A DNA stretch of 64,000 bases from Streptomyces lunaelactis (GTDB taxonomy: Bacteria; Actinomycetota; Actinomycetes; Streptomycetales; Streptomycetaceae). The stretch covers positions 6,758,001 to 6,822,000 of the forward strand of contig NZ_CP026304.1 of the NCBI RefSeq assembly GCF_003054555.1. Direction: 5' to 3'. The notes under the pieces are model-generated. The model did no database searches. It was not told where the DNA came from and saw only the letters and a list, made by a program, of their open reading frames with translations. The stretch's first letter is position 1; each line of letters begins with the position of its first letter. Of this stretch, positions 35,771 through 44,705 are shown in pieces. The position numbers were made by a program, and so were the translations under genes.

Positions 35771-36319
35771 ATGACCACGAGGTATGCGGCCCTGCTGCGC
35801 GGGATCAATGTGGGCGGGCACAAGAAGGTGCCCATGGCCGAACTCCGCGAAGTGCTCACAGAGCTGGGCCACCGGGACGTGGCGACGTATCTGCAGAGCG
35901 GCAACGCAGTCTTCACCGGCGACTCGGACGACGAGAAGGCGCTCGCCGCCGCCCTGGAGCGGGCCATCGAGAAGCGCTTCGGCTTCGGCGTGGACTGCCT
36001 GGTGCGCTCGGGCGCGTATCTGAGCGCGGTGGCCGACGCGTGCCCGTTCCCCGCCGCTTCCCTGGAGGGCAAGCAGCTGCACGCCACGTTCTTCTCGGAG
36101 CCCGTGGACCCCGAGCGGCTCGCGTCGATCGACGTATCGGCTCATCTGCCGGAGGAGTGCCGGCTCGGCGACCGGGTGCTGTATCTGTACGCGCCGAACG
36201 GCATCGGGCGCTCCAAACTCGCCGAAGCGCTCGCGAAACCGAGCCTGTTCAAGGGCGTCGTCGCCACCAGCCGTAACTGGAACACCGTCGTCAAGCTGGT
36301 GGAGCTGACCCGTGACTGA
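35771..36319 (+). CDS. DUF1697 protein
   Basis: The 182-residue protein shows the DUF1697 signature: YAALLRGINVGGHKKVPMAELRE at the N terminus (here given in its conserved core), YLQSGNAVFTG near residue 43 and NWNTVVKL at the C terminus. The family is widespread and uncharacterised; the N-terminal part resembles a small nucleic-acid-binding fold. ATG 35771 was preferred over GTG 35765. The last eight bases overlap the next gene. Confidence 0.88.
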   Translation: MTTRYAALLRGINVGGHKKVPMAELREVLTELGHRDVATYLQSGNAVFTGDSDDEKALAAALERAIEKRFGFGVDCLVRSGAYLSAVADACPFPAASLEGKQLHATFFSEPVDPERLASIDVSAHLPEECRLGDRVLYLYAPNGIGRSKLAEALAKPSLFKGVVATSRNWNTVVKLVELTRD

Positions 36320-36698
36320 TCCCACCGAGGCGGTCAACGCGGCCATGGAGGCGGAGTTCCGCCTCCTCGACCCGGCCGTGCGCTCCTCGCCCGAGCTGCT
36401 CGCCGAGCTGTTCCACCCGGACTACCAGGAGTTCGGCTCCTCGGGCCGGGTGTGGGACCGGGACTCGATCATCGCCGTCCTCACGGCGCGGGACGCGCCC
36501 GCGCCGCGGCCGATCACGACCTCACGGATGCAGGGCGTACAGCTCGCACCCGACGTGGTGCATCTGACCTTCGACACCGAGTCGGGTACTCACTGCGCCC
36601 ACCGCAGTTCGCTGTGGCGGCTGACCGGCGGCAGGTGGCTGCTCTACTTCCACCAGGGCACGCGGTTCAGCGACGGCGGGGGTACAGGCTCCGACTGA
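36312..36698 (+). CDS. NTF2-like / DUF4440 family protein
   Basis: The 128-residue protein has an NTF2-like pattern: AAMEAEFRLLDPAVRS, LFHPDYQEFGSSGRVWDRDSI and the final WRLTGGRWLLYFHQGTRF. Family members bind or convert small molecules; no catalytic residue is certain here. GTG 36312 overlaps the DUF1697 gene by 8 bases, so the pair is co-translated. Confidence 0.82.
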   Translation: MTDPTEAVNAAMEAEFRLLDPAVRSSPELLAELFHPDYQEFGSSGRVWDRDSIIAVLTARDAPAPRPITTSRMQGVQLAPDVVHLTFDTESGTHCAHRSSLWRLTGGRWLLYFHQGTRFSDGGGTGSD

Positions 36699-36776
36699 TG
36701 CGGACCGTGCGACCTCGTACGTATGCCGTCGCGTTTGTTCAAGACCTGGCCCCGCGCCCGTACCTAGCGTGCGGGT

Positions 36777-37352
36777 ATGGACAAGGACACCGTGTACCCG
36801 CACCTGACCGAGTGCGCCGCCGAGGCGGCCCGTACCGCCCGCGGCGTCACCGCCGAGCAGCTGCCGGCCCCTTCCACCTGCAAGGAATGGGAGGTCCGGG
36901 AGCTCGTCAACCATCTGGTCCTGTACACCTCCCACGGCCTCGAGCACCGCGCTCTGCGCGAGCAGCTCCCCGAGGAGCTCACCGCCCGCGACTTCACGAC
37001 CGACGCCGACTGGGCGTACCAGTACGCAGGCCAGCTGGACCGCGCCCTCGCCGCCTGGTCCGAACCGGCGGCGTGGGAGGGCGAGGTGGACCTCGGCTCC
37101 ACGACGATGCCCGCTTCCGAGATCGCCTCGCTCATCGTCAAGGAGCTCGCGGTCCACGGCTGGGACCTGGCCCGCTCCACCGGGCAGGAGTTCAAGATCT
37201 CCGACGGGACGGGCGAGTTCGTCCTCGCCGTCGTCGAGAGGCACGCCGAGATCTACCGCCAGTACGACGGCTTCGCCGCTCCGCGGCCGGTCGCGGACGA
37301 CGCCTCCGCTTTCGAGCGCGCCCTGGCGGCGAGCGGCCGCGTCGTAACGTGA
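36777..37352 (+). CDS. TIGR03086-type DinB/mycothiol-dependent metal-binding protein
   Basis: The 191-residue protein fits the TIGR03086/maleylpyruvate isomerase N-terminal family of actinomycetes, a DinB-like four-helix bundle. It has TCKEWEVRELVNHLV near residue 38 and VHGWDLARSTGQ near residue 125; the His residues of these motifs usually bind a metal. Relatives use mycothiol as cofactor. The substrate is unknown. It stands 78 bp after the NTF2-like gene and ends 11 bp from the convergent chelatase gene. Confidence 0.85.
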   Translation: MDKDTVYPHLTECAAEAARTARGVTAEQLPAPSTCKEWEVRELVNHLVLYTSHGLEHRALREQLPEELTARDFTTDADWAYQYAGQLDRALAAWSEPAAWEGEVDLGSTTMPASEIASLIVKELAVHGWDLARSTGQEFKISDGTGEFVLAVVERHAEIYRQYDGFAAPRPVADDASAFERALAASGRVVT

Positions 37353-37363
37353 CGCGCCAGTGA

Positions 37364-38101
37364 TCAGCCCGCTACCGCCACGCGCTCCTCGATCCGCGCC
37401 TCGTCGTACCGCTCAAGGAGCAGCCGGGCCAACTCCGGTGACGGGCCCAGGACATCGGCCAGCACGTCCGCGTCCCGGGCGCCTTCCGCGATGCGGTCCG
37501 GGAGGCGGCCCGGGGCGATGACGTACGGGGCCACCGCCACCCGCCGGACGCCCTCGGCACGCAGCTCGCGCACCGCGTCCTGCGTGCGCGGAAGGGATGC
37601 GGAGGCGAACGCAGGCCGCACGGCGCACCAACCGGTGTGCCGCAGCTCCCGTGCTGTATCAGCGATCACTGCGATCGCCTCCGGGTCTGTGGAGCCCGCC
37701 GAGGCCAGGACCAGGCCCGTCGAGCTCTTCTGGGACGGGTCGAGCCCGGCCTCGTACAGCCGCCGCTCAACCGCGGACAGCAGCAGCGGGGACGGGCCGA
37801 GGACCTCCGCCTGGTGGATGCGGAGCACCGGCGGGGCCTTGCGCAGTACGGCGGGGATGTCGGCCTTCGCATGGAAGGCGCGGGTCAGCAGCAGCGGAAG
37901 CGCGACCACATCCCGTACGCCGTCGGCCGCCAGCCGCTCCAGTACCCGTGGGACGGAGGGGGCGTTGAAGTCCAGGAAGCCGGTCTCCACCCGCAGTCCC
38001 GGCCGCACCGACCTGGCCCGCTCCACCAGGGCATGCACGGTCGCCGCATGCCGCGGGTCGCGGCTGCCGTGGGCGATGACGAGGAGGACCGGGCTGCGCA
38101 T
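37364..38101 (-). CDS. Sirohydrochlorin chelatase (CbiX/SirB family)
   Basis: The 245-residue protein has two CbiX-like halves. It starts VLLVIAHGSRDPRHAATV with the metal-site His near residue 10 and has VVALPLLLTRAFHAKADIP near residue 65, with a second His; the second half repeats this more weakly (RVAVAPYVIAPGRLPDRI). It inserts Fe2+ (or Co2+) into sirohydrochlorin. As the last gene after the sulfur ABC importer (7 bp) it most likely makes siroheme for the sulfite reductase encoded upstream, rather than serving cobalamin synthesis. Confidence 0.88.
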   Translation of the reverse strand: MRSPVLLVIAHGSRDPRHAATVHALVERARSVRPGLRVETGFLDFNAPSVPRVLERLAADGVRDVVALPLLLTRAFHAKADIPAVLRKAPPVLRIHQAEVLGPSPLLLSAVERRLYEAGLDPSQKSSTGLVLASAGSTDPEAIAVIADTARELRHTGWCAVRPAFASASLPRTQDAVRELRAEGVRRVAVAPYVIAPGRLPDRIAEGARDADVLADVLGPSPELARLLLERYDEARIEERVAVAG

Positions 38102-38108
38102 GGCGGAC

Positions 38109-38999
38109 TCAGCTCCTCACGAGAAGACCGCGGCTGCGCAGCACCCACCGCTCCAGCGGACTGAAGATCAGCAGGTCGATGGCGATACCGACGATCAGGA
38201 TCAGGATGATGGCGAGGAAGACTCCGGGCATGTCGGCGTTGTTGCGGCCGTTCTCCAGCAACTGGCCGAGGCCCAGGCCGAGATCGGGGGAGGACGCGAT
38301 GATCTCCGCGGCCATCAGCGAGCGCCAGGAGAATGCCCAGCCCTGCTTCAGCCCCGCCAGATAGCCGGGCAGCGCGGCCGGCATCACGATGTGCCAGGTC
38401 CCGCGCAGGCCGGTCGCGCCGAGCGTACGGCCGGCCCGCAGGAACAGCGGCGGTACCTGGTCCACGCCGGAGACCAGGCCGTTCGCGATCGAGGGGACCG
38501 CGCCCAGCAGGATCACGGCGTACATCATCGAGTCGTTGAGGCCGAGCCAGATGACCGCGGGCGGCACCCAGGCCACGGACGGCAGCGACTGCAGACCCGA
38601 CAGGATCGGCCCGATCGCCGCGCGTACGAACTTCACCCGGGCGACCAGCAGTCCCAGCGGGGTACCGATGGCGAGCGCCAGCAGAAAGCCGAGCAGGCCG
38701 CGCGAGACGCTCGTCCAGACGATCTCGAGGAGTGTGCCCTGGAGCCAGAGGCCGGACACGCTGTCCCACACGGCGGACGGCGCGGGCAGCTTGTAGTCCT
38801 CGGTGACCTTCGCCCAGACCAGCACCTGCCACACGACGATCACCAGGGCCACGGCGGTCAGCGGCGGCAGGACCTTCTTCAGCAGCACCTCGCGCACGGG
38901 GGTGCGGTTGACCTGCACCGCGTCGAGTGCGTCGAGGCCGGCTTCCAGTCCGGCGATATCGTCGGCCTTCGTGACGGCCTTCGCTTCAGTGCTGGCCAT
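38109..38999 (-). CDS. ssuC: Sulfonate/sulfur-type ABC transporter permease (SsuC-like)
   Basis: The 296-residue protein has a cytoplasmic N-terminal stretch of about 50 residues, then six helices. The family EAA loop is GRTLGATGLRGTWHIVMPAAL. It belongs to the SsuC/TauC/NrtB permease family. The substrate is inferred as an organic sulfur compound because the gene sits in the cysteine cluster. ATG 38999 lies inside the end of the ATPase gene (14-bp overlap). Confidence 0.85.
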   Translation of the reverse strand: MASTEAKAVTKADDIAGLEAGLDALDAVQVNRTPVREVLLKKVLPPLTAVALVIVVWQVLVWAKVTEDYKLPAPSAVWDSVSGLWLQGTLLEIVWTSVSRGLLGFLLALAIGTPLGLLVARVKFVRAAIGPILSGLQSLPSVAWVPPAVIWLGLNDSMMYAVILLGAVPSIANGLVSGVDQVPPLFLRAGRTLGATGLRGTWHIVMPAALPGYLAGLKQGWAFSWRSLMAAEIIASSPDLGLGLGQLLENGRNNADMPGVFLAIILILIVGIAIDLLIFSPLERWVLRSRGLLVRS

Positions 39000-39774
39000 G
39001 ACGGCGGATCTCCCCACGCAGTTCTTCGGTGATCTCGACGGACAGCTCCGCCACAGCGGCGTCCTCGATACGGCGCGGCTGGTCGATCTCCACCGTCCAC
39101 TGGTGCGCGATCCGCCCCGGACGCGACGACAGCAGCACCACCCGCTCCGCCAGTCGCACCGCCTCACGCACGTTGTGCGTGACGAAGAGGACCGAGACGT
39201 TCGTCTCGCGCCAGATCCGGGTCAGCTCGTCGTGCAGTACGTCCCTGGTGATGGCGTCCAGCGCCGCGAACGGCTCGTCCATCAGCAGCAGTTGGCTGTC
39301 CTGTGCCAGCGCCCTCGCCAGCGCGACGCGCTGCCGCATACCGCCCGACAGCTCGTGCACCCGCTTGCCGTACGCACCCATCAGACGTACGAGCTCGAGC
39401 AGCCGCTCCGCCTCCGGGCGCCGCTCTGCCTTGGGCACGCCCCGCAGCCGCAGCGCCAGTTCGATGTTCTTGCCCGCGGTCAGCCACGGGAAGAGTGCGT
39501 GCTCCTGGAACATCAGGGCGGGCCGCCCGCCGGGGGTCGCGATGGACCCCGCGGACGGACGGTCGAGCCCCGCGACCAGATTGAGCAGCGTCGACTTTCC
39601 GCACCCGGAGGCCCCCAGGAGGGTGACGAACTCACCCGGAGCGACATCGAGGGTGATGTCGTCCAGGACGAGCTGCTGCCCGGACGGTCCGGCGAAGGAC
39701 TTCGAGACATGCTCGAGACGGGCGGCGTACTCGACCGCCACACGGTCTTCGGCCTTGGCGAGTGCTGTGGCCAT
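38986..39774 (-). CDS. ssuB: Sulfonate/sulfur-type ABC transporter ATP-binding protein (SsuB-like)
   Basis: The 262-residue ATPase has Walker A GASGCGKST at residues 54-62, Q-loop MFQEHALFPWL, signature LSGGMRQRVALARAL and Walker B LLLMDEPFAALDA. It is typical of the SsuB/TauB family. The ATG at 39774 has AGGAGG at ideal distance; the in-frame start at 39798 lies upstream of that site. It follows ssuA by 36 bp. Confidence 0.9.
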   Translation of the reverse strand: MATALAKAEDRVAVEYAARLEHVSKSFAGPSGQQLVLDDITLDVAPGEFVTLLGASGCGKSTLLNLVAGLDRPSAGSIATPGGRPALMFQEHALFPWLTAGKNIELALRLRGVPKAERRPEAERLLELVRLMGAYGKRVHELSGGMRQRVALARALAQDSQLLLMDEPFAALDAITRDVLHDELTRIWRETNVSVLFVTHNVREAVRLAERVVLLSSRPGRIAHQWTVEIDQPRRIEDAAVAELSVEITEELRGEIRRHGQH

Positions 39775-39810
39775 GATCGTCACCTCCTGGGAACTCATGG
39801 GGAACGAGGG

Positions 39811-40923
39811 TTACTTGACGCCGAGCGAGGCGTCGGCGACCTCGGGCTCGCTCTCGGCCTTCAGGACCTTGTTCAGCGGCCTCAGGTCGTAGATGCCTGC
39901 CAGATCCGGCTGCTTGAGCAGACCGGCCTTGACCGCGTGCCCGGCCTGCGCCCGCAGGGTCGCGGCCAGCGGGTCGTTGGTGAACTGGATGGACGGCCAC
40001 GCCGGGTCGATCACCTTGGGCGGCAGCGCCTTGCCGGTGAGCTCCTTGAGCTTGGCGTTCGCGGACGCCTTCGCCTTGTCCGGGTTGGCGTTGATCCACG
40101 CGTTGGTGTTCACCGAACCGCGCAGCACCGCCTCGACGACGTCCGGGTGCTCCTTGAGGAACTTCTGCGACACGATGATGTTCGTGATCACGAACTTCTT
40201 GTCGGGCCACAGCGTCGACTCGTCGAGGAGCACCTTGGCGCCCTCGCTGACCAGCTTGGACGCGGTGGGCTCCGGCACCCAGGCACCGTCGATGGCACCG
40301 GACTTGTAGGCGTCGGGAGCGACCTTGTTCTCCGTACGGACCACGGAGACGTCGCCCTTGCCGCTCTCGGCGTCGACCTTCCAGCCCTTTTCGGAGATCC
40401 AGTTGAGGAAGGCGACGTCCTGGGTGTTGCCGAGCTGCGGCGTGGCGATCTTCTTGCCCTTGAGGTCGTCCAGGGTCTTGATCTTCGCCGGGTTGACGAC
40501 CAGCTTCACACCGCCGGACGCGGAGCCGCTGATGATCCGCAGGCTCTGGCCCTTGGACTTGGCGTAGCCATTGATGGCGGGGGAGGGGCCGATGAAGCCG
40601 ATGTCGATGGAGCCCGCGTTCAGCGCCTCGATCTCGGAGGGGCCGGCGTTGAAGGTCGAGGCGGACAGCCTGGTGCCGCCCAGCTCCTTCTGGATGATGC
40701 CTTCCTGGTCGCCGACCAGGGCGGTGGCGTGCGTGAGGTTCGGGAAGTAACCGAGCTTCACGGTGTCGAGGCCGTCGACCTTCTCGCCCTTGGCGGCGGG
40801 AGCGACCTTGTCGTCCTTCGCGGCTTCCGAGCCGTAGCCGCAGGCGGTGAGCGCCACGGCGAGCAGCGGGAGTGCGGCGGCAGCGGCGAGGCTGCGCCGC
40901 AGGGTGGTACGGGTGGCAGGCAC
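39811..40923 (-). CDS. ssuA: Sulfonate/sulfur-type ABC transporter substrate-binding lipoprotein (SsuA-like)
   Basis: The 370-residue protein has a lipoprotein signal (LLAVALTACGYGS, Cys near residue 28). The NMT1/SsuA-type domain contains TVKLGYFPNLTHATALVG, SINATQ-like GPSEIEALNAGSIDIGFIG and GKKIATPQLGNTQDVAFLNW. These features fit aliphatic sulfonate, taurine or nitrate binding proteins; the cysteine-cluster context favours sulfur. It starts with GTG 40923 after GAGAGG. A 220-bp gap separates it from cysN and contains a small coupled ORF. Confidence 0.88.
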   Translation of the reverse strand: MPATRTTLRRSLAAAAALPLLAVALTACGYGSEAAKDDKVAPAAKGEKVDGLDTVKLGYFPNLTHATALVGDQEGIIQKELGGTRLSASTFNAGPSEIEALNAGSIDIGFIGPSPAINGYAKSKGQSLRIISGSASGGVKLVVNPAKIKTLDDLKGKKIATPQLGNTQDVAFLNWISEKGWKVDAESGKGDVSVVRTENKVAPDAYKSGAIDGAWVPEPTASKLVSEGAKVLLDESTLWPDKKFVITNIIVSQKFLKEHPDVVEAVLRGSVNTNAWINANPDKAKASANAKLKELTGKALPPKVIDPAWPSIQFTNDPLAATLRAQAGHAVKAGLLKQPDLAGIYDLRPLNKVLKAESEPEVADASLGVK

Positions 40924-41043
40924 GGGAGGTGGTCCTCTCGGAGGCCCGGTTCTTACGTCACTTCGGACGCGGCCGGGAAGTGTCGGCAGGTCTTCGTCGG
41001 TGCGGGGTGCGGGGGGTGCGGGCGCGCAGGCGGTGCGCGTACG

Positions 41044-41145
41044 TCATCGCGCACATCGCGCCACCCCGCCCGTTCCCGCGCCGAGGGCGCCGCTGCCGAC
41101 GCGGCCGCCCTCCTTCGCGAAGGTCGAGTAGAAGTCGCAGGCCAT
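41044..41145 (-). CDS. Possible 33-residue ORF coupled to cysN
   Basis: The ATG at 41145 shares its A with the TGA of cysN (TGATG), so ribosomes finishing cysN could restart here. The peptide starts MACDFYSTFAKEGGRVG, is Gly/Ala-rich and ends GVARCAR; it contains two cysteines. It fills almost half of the gap between cysN and ssuA. I know no family for it, and chance is possible because any TGA followed by TG makes such an overlap. Confidence 0.3.
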   Translation of the reverse strand: MACDFYSTFAKEGGRVGSGALGAGTGGVARCAR

Positions 41146-42488
41146 CAGAAGTCCCACCCCTCCTCGTCGTCGGCAGGCCGCACGGCTTCGGCGGTGGCGA
41201 AGGACTCGCCCGCCATGCCCGCCGCCAGCGTGGTGCCGTCCGCCGGGTCGATCAGCAGGAACGAGCCGGTACGGCGGGAGTCGGCGTACGAGTCGAGCGC
41301 GAGCGGCTCGGCGGTACGGACCTTCACGCGCCCGATGTCATTGGCGACCAGCTGCCCGGGGTCCGGGTGCTGGGAGAGGTCGTCGAGGGTGAGCCGCGAC
41401 GGGATCTCCTTGACGATCGCCTTGACCGTACGGGTGGTGTGCTTCAGCAGCACCCGCTGGCCGACCGTGAGCGGCCGGTCCGCGACATGGCAGACCGTCG
41501 CGTCGATGTCCTGCGTGGTCGCGGGCGCGTCGCCGCTCGGCACGATCAGATCGCCGCGCGAGACGTCGATGTCGTCCTCCAGCAGGAGGGTGACGGACTG
41601 CGGGGTCCAGGCGATGTCCACGGCCTGTCCGAGCAGATCGATCCCGGCGATCTTCGACGTACGGCCCGAGGGCAGCACGGTCACCTGCTCGCCGACCCGG
41701 AAGGTGCCCGCGGCGATCTGGCCCGCGTAGCCCCGGTAGTCGGGGTACTCGGCCGTCTGCGGGCGGATCACGTACTGCACCGGCAGCCGGGCGTGGCAGC
41801 CGGTCAGGTCGTGGCTGACCGGGACCGTCTCCAGATGCTCCAGGACGGTCGGACCGCCGTACCAGTCCATGTTGGCGCTGGGCTCCACGACGTTGTCGCC
41901 CGCGAGCGCGGAGATCGGGATGGCGGTGATCTCCGGGACGCCGAGGGAGGCGGCGTACGCGGTGAACTCCTCGGCGATCGCGGCGAAGACAGGCTCGGCG
42001 TAGTCGACGAGGTCCATCTTGTTCACGGCGAGTACGACATGCGGGACGCGCAGCAGCGCGGCGACCGCGGCATGGCGGCGGGTCTGCTCGACCACGCCGT
42101 TGCGGGCGTCGACGAGCACGACCGCGAGCTCGGCGGTGGACGCGCCGGTCACCATGTTCCGGGTGTACTGCACATGCCCGGGGGTGTCGGCGAGGATGAA
42201 CCGCCTGCGCGCGGTGGCGAAGTAGCGGTACGCGACATCGATGGTGATGCCCTGCTCACGCTCGGCCCGCAGACCGTCGGTGAGCAGCGCCAGGTCAGGG
42301 GTGTCCTGGCCGCGGCTCAGGGACGCGGCCTCGACGGCCTCCAGCTGGTCGGTGAGCACCGACTTGGAGTCGTGCAGCAACCGCCCGACCAGGGTCGACT
42401 TACCGTCGTCGACGGATCCGGCGGTGGCGAAGCGCAGCAGGGTGGTGGCCGAGAGCTGCTCGGCCAGCTGGGTGTCACGTGTGGTCAT
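41145..42488 (-). CDS. cysN: Sulfate adenylyltransferase subunit 1 (GTPase)
   Basis: CysN is the GTPase that drives ATP sulfurylase. The 447-residue protein has an EF-Tu-like G domain: GSVDDGKST (residues 24-32), DTPGHVQYTRNM and NKMD. Two beta-barrel domains follow. It lacks a fused CysC kinase, in line with the separate cysC gene. ATG 42488 begins two bases after the cysD stop. The C terminus (ADDEEGWDF) overlaps a small ORF. Confidence 0.94.
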   Translation of the reverse strand: MTTRDTQLAEQLSATTLLRFATAGSVDDGKSTLVGRLLHDSKSVLTDQLEAVEAASLSRGQDTPDLALLTDGLRAEREQGITIDVAYRYFATARRRFILADTPGHVQYTRNMVTGASTAELAVVLVDARNGVVEQTRRHAAVAALLRVPHVVLAVNKMDLVDYAEPVFAAIAEEFTAYAASLGVPEITAIPISALAGDNVVEPSANMDWYGGPTVLEHLETVPVSHDLTGCHARLPVQYVIRPQTAEYPDYRGYAGQIAAGTFRVGEQVTVLPSGRTSKIAGIDLLGQAVDIAWTPQSVTLLLEDDIDVSRGDLIVPSGDAPATTQDIDATVCHVADRPLTVGQRVLLKHTTRTVKAIVKEIPSRLTLDDLSQHPDPGQLVANDIGRVKVRTAEPLALDSYADSRRTGSFLLIDPADGTTLAAGMAGESFATAEAVRPADDEEGWDF

Positions 42489-42490
42489 GG

Positions 42491-43441
42491 TTAGAAGTAC
42501 CCCTCGCGCTTGCGGTCTTCCATCGCGGCCTCGGACATCTTGTCGTCGGCGCGGGTCGCGCCCCGCTCGGTGAGCCGGGACGCGGCGATCTCGGCGATCA
42601 CGGCGTCCAGCGTGGTGGCGTCGGAGTCGACGGCACCGGTGCAGGACATGTCGCCGACGGTGCGGTAACGGATGAGACGCGTCTCGACGCTCTCGCTGTC
42701 CTTGGGCCCGCCCCACTCGCCGGCGGTCAGCCACATGCCGGAGCGCTTGAAGACCTCGCGCTCGTGCGCGAAGTAGATGTCGGGCAGCTCGATCTTCTCG
42801 CGGTCGATGTACTGCCAGACGTCCAGCTCGGTCCAGTTGGACAGCGGGAAGACCCGGACGTGCTCACCGGGCGCGTGGCGGCCGTTGTAGAGCTGCCACA
42901 GCTCGGGCCGCTGCCGGCGCGGGTCCCACTGCGAGAACTCGTCCCGCAGCGAGAACACCCGCTCCTTGGCGCGCGCCTTCTCCTCGTCCCGGCGGCCGCC
43001 GCCGAACACCGCGTCGAAGCGGTGCTGCTGGATGGCCTCGGTCAGCGGGACGGTCTGCAGCGGATTGCGGGTGCCGTCGGGGCGCTCGCGCAGCTTCCCG
43101 GCGTCGATGTACTCCTGCACGGAGGCGACATGCAGCCGCAGCCCGTGCTCCGCGACCGTGCGGTCGCGGTACTCGATGACCTCGGGGAAGTTGTGCCCCG
43201 TGTCGACGTGCAACAGCGTGAACGGCACCGGCGCGGGCGCGAACGCCTTGAGCGCCAGATGCAGCATGACGATCGAGTCCTTGCCGCCGGAGAAGAGGAT
43301 CACCGGCCGCTCGAACTCTCCCGCGACCTCGCGGAAGATGTGCACCGCCTCGGACTCCAGAGCGTCCAGGTGCGACAGGGCATACGGGCTGGAGCCCTCG
43401 GAATTGTCCGCAGCCTCGTGAACAGTGGCGGCCGTCGTCAT
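42491..43441 (-). CDS. cysD: Sulfate adenylyltransferase subunit 2
   Basis: CysD makes adenosine 5'-phosphosulfate from ATP and sulfate together with CysN. The 316-residue protein has the PP-loop SGGKDS at residues 51-56 and the conserved LLHVDTGHNFPEVIEYRD, FGGGRRDEEKARAKER and LSNWTELDVWQYI. The ATG at 43441 overlaps the cysC stop (ATGA). The N-terminal 30 residues are a variable extension. Confidence 0.95.
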   Translation of the reverse strand: MTTAATVHEAADNSEGSSPYALSHLDALESEAVHIFREVAGEFERPVILFSGGKDSIVMLHLALKAFAPAPVPFTLLHVDTGHNFPEVIEYRDRTVAEHGLRLHVASVQEYIDAGKLRERPDGTRNPLQTVPLTEAIQQHRFDAVFGGGRRDEEKARAKERVFSLRDEFSQWDPRRQRPELWQLYNGRHAPGEHVRVFPLSNWTELDVWQYIDREKIELPDIYFAHEREVFKRSGMWLTAGEWGGPKDSESVETRLIRYRTVGDMSCTGAVDSDATTLDAVIAEIAASRLTERGATRADDKMSEAAMEDRKREGYF

Positions 43442-44004
43442 GCCAGACCCCTCTCGGTGAGCAGCGCGTGAAGCGCCGCCGCGGACTCCTGGACGGTCTG
43501 CCGGTGCGACTCGATCCGCAAATCGGGACTCGTGGGCTCCTCGTACGGGTCGTCGACGCCGGTCAGGCCGCTGATCTCGCCGGCCGCCTGCTTGGCGTAC
43601 AGACCCTTCACATCGCGTACGGAGCACACCTCCACCGGAGTGGCGACATGCACCTCCAGATACGCGGTGCCCTCGCTCTGGTGGCGCTTGCGGACGGCCT
43701 CGCGGCTGTCCTCGTACGGGGCGATGACCGGCACCAGAGCCTTGATGCCGTTGGACGCCAGCAGCTCGGCGACGAAGCCGATCCGCTGGACGTTGGTGTG
43801 GCGGTCCTCGCGGCTGAAGCCGAGGCCCGCGGAGAGGAACTCGCGGATCTCGTCGCCGTCGAGCACCTCGGCCGGGTGGCCGTCGGCGCGCAGCCGGTCC
43901 GCCAGCTCGTAGGCGATGGTGGTCTTGCCCGCGCTCGGCAGACCGGTGAGCCAGATGGTGGCCCCAGTCACGTGCTTGTCTCCCTGGAATTCCTGAGTCG
44001 TCAT
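43438..44004 (-). CDS. cysC: Adenylylsulfate kinase
   Basis: CysC phosphorylates APS to PAPS. The 188-residue protein has the P-loop GLPSAGKTT at residues 21-29, DGDEIREFLSAGLGFSREDR, the lid EVHVATPVEVC and GLYAKQAAGEI. It is complete. Its ATG shares a base with the cysH stop (TGATG). PAPS may be used for sulfation, because the neighbouring CysH looks like an iron-sulfur APS-type reductase. Confidence 0.94.
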   Translation of the reverse strand: MTTQEFQGDKHVTGATIWLTGLPSAGKTTIAYELADRLRADGHPAEVLDGDEIREFLSAGLGFSREDRHTNVQRIGFVAELLASNGIKALVPVIAPYEDSREAVRKRHQSEGTAYLEVHVATPVEVCSVRDVKGLYAKQAAGEISGLTGVDDPYEEPTSPDLRIESHRQTVQESAAALHALLTERGLA

Positions 44005-44705
44005 CAGCCGTGCAGCCCGCATTCGGTCTTGCCCCGGCCTGCCCAGCGGCCGGCGCGTGCGTCCTCGCCCTCGAGCACCCGGCGGGTGCAGGGCGCGCAG
44101 CCCACGGAGGCGTAACCGTCCATCAGCAGCGGGTTGGTAAGAACGCCGTGCTCGGCGACGTAGGCGTCCACGTCCTCCTGCGTCCAGCGGGCGATCGGCG
44201 AGACCTTGACCTTCTGCCGCTTCTCGTCCCAGCCGACGACCGGGGTGTTCGCCCGGGTCGGGGACTCGTCGCGGCGCAGGCCCGTCGCCCATGCGTCGTA
44301 CGAAGTCAGGCCCTCCTCGAGGGGCTTGACCTTGCGCAGCGCGCAGCACAGGTCGGGGTCGCGGTCGTGCAGCTTCGGGCCGTACTCGGCGTCCTGCTCG
44401 GCCACCGACTGGCGCGGCGTGAGCGTGATGACGTTGACGTCCATCACGGCCTCGACCGCGTCACGGGTCCCGATGGTCTCGGGGAAGTGGTAGCCGGTGT
44501 CGAGGAAGACGACGTCGACGCCGGGGAGGGCACGGGAGGCGAGATGGGCGACCACCGCGTCCTCCATGGAGGAGGTGACGCAGAAGCGCGCGCCGAAGGT
44601 GTCGGCCGCCCACGTCAGGATGTCCAGGGGCGAGGCCTCTTCGAGGTCCCGCCCCGCCTGCTCGGCGAGTGACCTGAGCTCGTCCTTGGTCTGAAGCACC
44701 GTCAT
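44004..44705 (-). CDS. cysH: Phosphoadenylyl-/adenylyl-sulfate reductase
   Basis: The 233-residue enzyme reduces APS (or PAPS) to sulfite. It has the TSSMEDAVVAH region and the FLDTGYHFPET motif. Cys120-Cys121 and Cys203-x2-Cys206 are the four ligands of a [4Fe-4S] cluster, as in assimilatory APS reductases. The catalytic KTECGLH (Cys229) is at the C terminus. The cluster cysteines favour APS as substrate. GGAGGG lies upstream of ATG 44705, whose first bases overlap the zinc ribbon gene (ATGA). Confidence 0.94.
   Translation of the reverse strand: MTVLQTKDELRSLAEQAGRDLEEASPLDILTWAADTFGARFCVTSSMEDAVVAHLASRALPGVDVVFLDTGYHFPETIGTRDAVEAVMDVNVITLTPRQSVAEQDAEYGPKLHDRDPDLCCALRKVKPLEEGLTSYDAWATGLRRDESPTRANTPVVGWDEKRQKVKVSPIARWTQEDVDAYVAEHGVLTNPLLMDGYASVGCAPCTRRVLEGEDARAGRWAGRGKTECGLHG

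Noticed and set aside
38803..41730. 975-codon plus-strand frame opposite the ssu/cys genes
   Set aside because: It is antisense to clear ABC transporter genes and cysN and has no recognisable domain; long antisense frames are expected in such GC-rich DNA.
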